A DNA stretch of 52,805 nt from Kiritimatiellia bacterium (GTDB lineage: Bacteria; Verrucomicrobiota; Kiritimatiellia; SLAD01). Each line of letters opens with the position of its first letter. Position 1 is the stretch's first letter. The stretch is taken from NCBI GenBank assembly GCA_007136425.1, contig SLGY01000001.1, positions 1-52,805 of the forward strand, in the 5' to 3' direction. Positions 50,619-52,805 of the stretch are shown piece by piece. The notes under the pieces were generated by a model. That model was given only the letters and a program-made list of their open reading frames with translations. It ran no database searches and had not been told where the DNA came from. The translations under genes and the position numbers were made by a program.

Positions 50619-52805
50619 CTAATAGTCCCAGGACCAGATAACGTCCAATCCGGCGTCGGCGTCGGTACCCATCTCCGTTTCCACGCGCACGGTCGGCGTC
50701 AATTCCACTTCGACTTTCGCTCGGCCGCCCTCTTCCGGACCGAGGCCTCGCTCGAGTTCCACATAAATGCGGTCACTGATGTATTTGCCGACACTCACCG
50801 CCGCATGGCCCTCATCTTCTTCCGCCTGGCGCAGCTCGATCTGGTCCACACGCAGGATCCGGCGCGTATGCCCCATGACGTCAAACGCACTACCCCCACC
50901 GCGCAATCGGTTCACCGCCTGCGCCATGGTGATCGCCTGCCAAGGCGTGATCCGGGCGGCTTCCCGCCCGAAAAGCAGACGCGCCAGGATCTCGTCTTCG
51001 GGCATCTCCGGCCTGGAATCGAGTTCGATTTCGGGCGCATCCAGATCGCCGGTAAGGCGCAGAATCGCAGTGATCCCGCCCGATCGCGCCTCCGCAACCA
51101 CGTCGATCATCGCATGCGGAGGAAACGATCCCATCAGCGTCACTACGCCGCGCGTTATGCCGAGGCGTTTCCCGAAAAAGACAAAGCGTCCGCGCAGGAT
51201 GGAAAGCGATCCGCTGATATCCGGTTCGCGCGCAGATCCCTGTATGCGCACGTCGCCGCCCCATTCGGAATCCAGACCGCGTCCACGAACGTATGCGCGA
51301 TCCGGGAAAACGACCTCCACATCCATAACCAAATTGTGCGCCGCCACTTCTTCCAACAGTTCATCCTCCATTTCCTCTATCGCTTCATCGTCCGGATCGG
51401 TTTCGCCATTGATTTCCGTGACATCCAGATCAATCAACGCAGCGGGCATTCGTTCAGGAATCCGGAATTCCATGGAAGTAACGGTCACCCGACCGGTCAC
51501 CTCACTTGCATGACGCGTTCCTTCCCAGGTCAACGTGCCATCGCCCGTTGCGCGGGCGGTATCATGCCGTAAGAGGCGAAACCGTTTGAGCGACAAGGCC
51601 GCATCAAACGGGTACCCATCCTCCGGACGGATCTGCAGGGAGCCGCTCATCGATACGCGGCCGTCGTTGCCGTCCGTTGCCCTGAGGTGTTCGATGGTCA
51701 AGCGGTCCCGTTGCCCCGACACGCTCATTTCCAGATTCTTCAAGATCGTGCCCAACCGGGTATGCTCATAAGCCCCATCAACCACTTGCAGGGCGCCCGA
51801 CACATCGGGCTCGGCCACCGTCCCGCTCAAAGCGAGATCCACGGACAAAAGACCCGCAAGGCGATGCACGTCCAGGACAAACAACGTCGCCAGTTCGCCC
51901 AGATCGGTTTCCGCAAAAAGATGACCGGACACGTCCCCTTCCGGCGGCCATTGCAGATGGACCGGATAAAGCGAAACCTGTAACGGAACCTCCAATTCGA
52001 GTTCCACGGGCCGGCCCGTCAACTCCTCCAGGAGGAATCGGCCGCTCAGGCGTTGATCCTCCAGCCAGGCGGACACCGAAAAGAGAGCCGGCGGGCCGTC
52101 CCAATAATTCGTATCTGCCGGCATCAAGCCGCTGAATTTCACCTGCAACTCGGCCTGCGGATTCGCCGGATGTCCGCTGACACGCAGATGCCCCTCCATT
52201 TCACCTTTAGCATCGCCCACTCCGGCAAAACCGAACGTGGATAACGGCAATTCCCGCACATCCGCTTCCAGTTCCACGGCCTCGGCATGGACGTGTCCGG
52301 ACGCGAGCAATCGGCCTGCCCCGATACGCAGGGCCAACAGCTCCACATCATACCGGTCCTGCCGGCGCAATACCCGAACCGATTCTTCCAACGCCAGAAT
52401 GAAATCCCGGTGCTCAAAATGCAAATCATGCCAAGCCACCTCCGCGGGCTGTCCCTCCTCAAAATAAACGGATGCGGTCGAGGTCAACGCCCAGGGATCC
52501 AACAATTCCCCGGCCCCGTTCAGGGCGATGTCCACTGAATCCCGATCGCCCGCCGCATGCATTTCGATTTCCTGAATATTCAGATCTTCCGCCTCCACCC
52601 CGCGCAGCGTAACGTGCGCGGCCCCGGCGGGTTCATCAAACAGATCCCGCACCGAAGCCTCGACCTGCATGGCGTCCATCGCCCCGTACGGCAGCACAAG
52701 ACTGGACGCCGCCGCCTCAAGAAAAGCGTCTTGGCGCCCGTTCTCCGTCGCCATCCGCAAGGTCAGCTCCAAGCGGCCTTCCGCTTCGATCCCCCAATGC
52801 GCGGC
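50619..52805 (-). CDS. tamB: TamB/DUF490 translocation-assembly protein, C-terminal part (cut by window edge)
   Basis: The minus-strand frame is open from the right edge and gives the last 728 or so residues. Long runs of amphipathic beta strands form the AsmA/TamB-like groove. The DUF490 C-terminus has LGITRGVVTLMGSFPPHAMIDVVAEA, EDEILARLLFGREAARITPWQAI and the terminal KYISDRIYVELERGLG...WSWDY. TamB spans the periplasm and helps insert or supply outer-membrane components (with TamA, or in lipid transport). The N-terminal membrane anchor lies outside. An acidic insertion (DPDDEAIEEMEDELLEEV) is notable. tRNA-Leu lies 71 bp downstream, and no clear terminator was seen. Confidence 0.9.
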   Translation of the reverse strand, partial: AAHWGIEAEGRLELTLRMATENGRQDAFLEAAASSLVLPYGAMDAMQVEASVRDLFDEPAGAAHVTLRGVEAEDLNIQEIEMHAAGDRDSVDIALNGAGELLDPWALTSTASVYFEEGQPAEVAWHDLHFEHRDFILALEESVRVLRRQDRYDVELLALRIGAGRLLASGHVHAEAVELEADVRELPLSTFGFAGVGDAKGEMEGHLRVSGHPANPQAELQVKFSGLMPADTNYWDGPPALFSVSAWLEDQRLSGRFLLEELTGRPVELELEVPLQVSLYPVHLQWPPEGDVSGHLFAETDLGELATLFVLDVHRLAGLLSVDLALSGTVAEPDVSGALQVVDGAYEHTRLGTILKNLEMSVSGQRDRLTIEHLRATDGNDGRVSMSGSLQIRPEDGYPFDAALSLKRFRLLRHDTARATGDGTLTWEGTRHASEVTGRVTVTSMEFRIPERMPAALIDLDVTEINGETDPDDEAIEEMEDELLEEVAAHNLVMDVEVVFPDRAYVRGRGLDSEWGGDVRIQGSAREPDISGSLSILRGRFVFFGKRLGITRGVVTLMGSFPPHAMIDVVAEARSGGITAILRLTGDLDAPEIELDSRPEMPEDEILARLLFGREAARITPWQAITMAQAVNRLRGGGSAFDVMGHTRRILRVDQIELRQAEEDEGHAAVSVGKYISDRIYVELERGLGPEEGGRAKVEVELTPTVRVETEMGTDADAGLDVIWSWDY

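Overview
The window looks like a chromosomal segment of a Gram-negative bacterium of the PVC group, most likely Kiritimatiellota/Verrucomicrobiota. This assignment is inference. It rests on outer-membrane-type genes (TamB, beta-barrels, lipoproteins), a single-copy prepilin-type protein, GTP-dependent PEP carboxykinase, DciA, high GC with short intergenic regions, and several dispersed palindromic intergenic repeat families. No rRNA, phage, CRISPR/cas or recognisable transposase gene was seen. Two tRNA genes are present, Glu(TTC) and Leu(GAG).

Layout: 1-2.5 kb comEC (cut by the window edge) and thiD. 2.5-4 kb a repeat element and a three-gene envelope set (coiled-coil membrane protein, 45-aa membrane peptide, small lipoprotein). 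4-6.4 kb asd, an array of four evenly spaced palindromes, tRNA-Glu, and queA. 6.5-7.4 kb a prepilin-like gene with its own promoter and terminator. 7.4-11.1 kb glmS and murA, two cell-wall precursor enzymes, separated by a four-helix-bundle gene bracketed by perfect 31-bp inverted repeats. 11.2-17 kb pckG, parB with an M48 protease, a MauE-like/rhodanese membrane pair, and bcp peroxiredoxin. 17.4-19.4 kb a SnoaL-like protein and two exported proteins.

19.5-26.3 kb is a tightly overlapping polyphosphate operon read leftward: ROK sugar kinase, ppx, ppk1, an HD-CHAD fusion, and sixA. 26.3-27.07 kb is a 750-bp gene-free stretch built from a roughly 230-250-bp duplication, a hairpin-rich element with terminal inverted repeats, and two copies of a 44-bp palindrome that also ends queA. 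27.07-32.73 kb is a six-gene lipid-modification operon (DUF1295, CFA-like methyltransferase, SnoaL lipoprotein, FAD oxidoreductase, DUF1365, CFA synthase). It is driven by a promoter framed by an 11-bp inverted repeat.

32.8-39.7 kb holds argA, a dehydrogenase-Gfo/Idh/MocA fusion, a heparinase II/III-like protein, an exported histidine phosphatase and yceH. 39.8-41.5 kb holds mscS and dciA, converging on an 'empty' copy of the repeat that brackets the four-helix-bundle gene; both genes take their stop codons from it. 41.5-47.4 kb runs leftward from a LacI regulator through a NYN nuclease, asnS with an internal coiled-coil insertion, a LOG-like protein, a methyltransferase, an exported barrel protein and a 67-aa protein. 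47.7-52.8 kb holds a membrane protein, then (leftward) tamB (cut by the edge), tRNA-Leu, rdgB, a TrmH-type RNA methyltransferase with an apparent non-AUG start, and a small membrane protein.

The most unusual content is (i) the inverted-repeat-bracketed four-helix-bundle cassette with its empty counterpart, (ii) the helically phased palindrome array beside tRNA-Glu, (iii) the polyphosphate operon with an HD-CHAD fusion and a ROK kinase lacking the zinc cysteines, and (iv) the lipid-modification operon.
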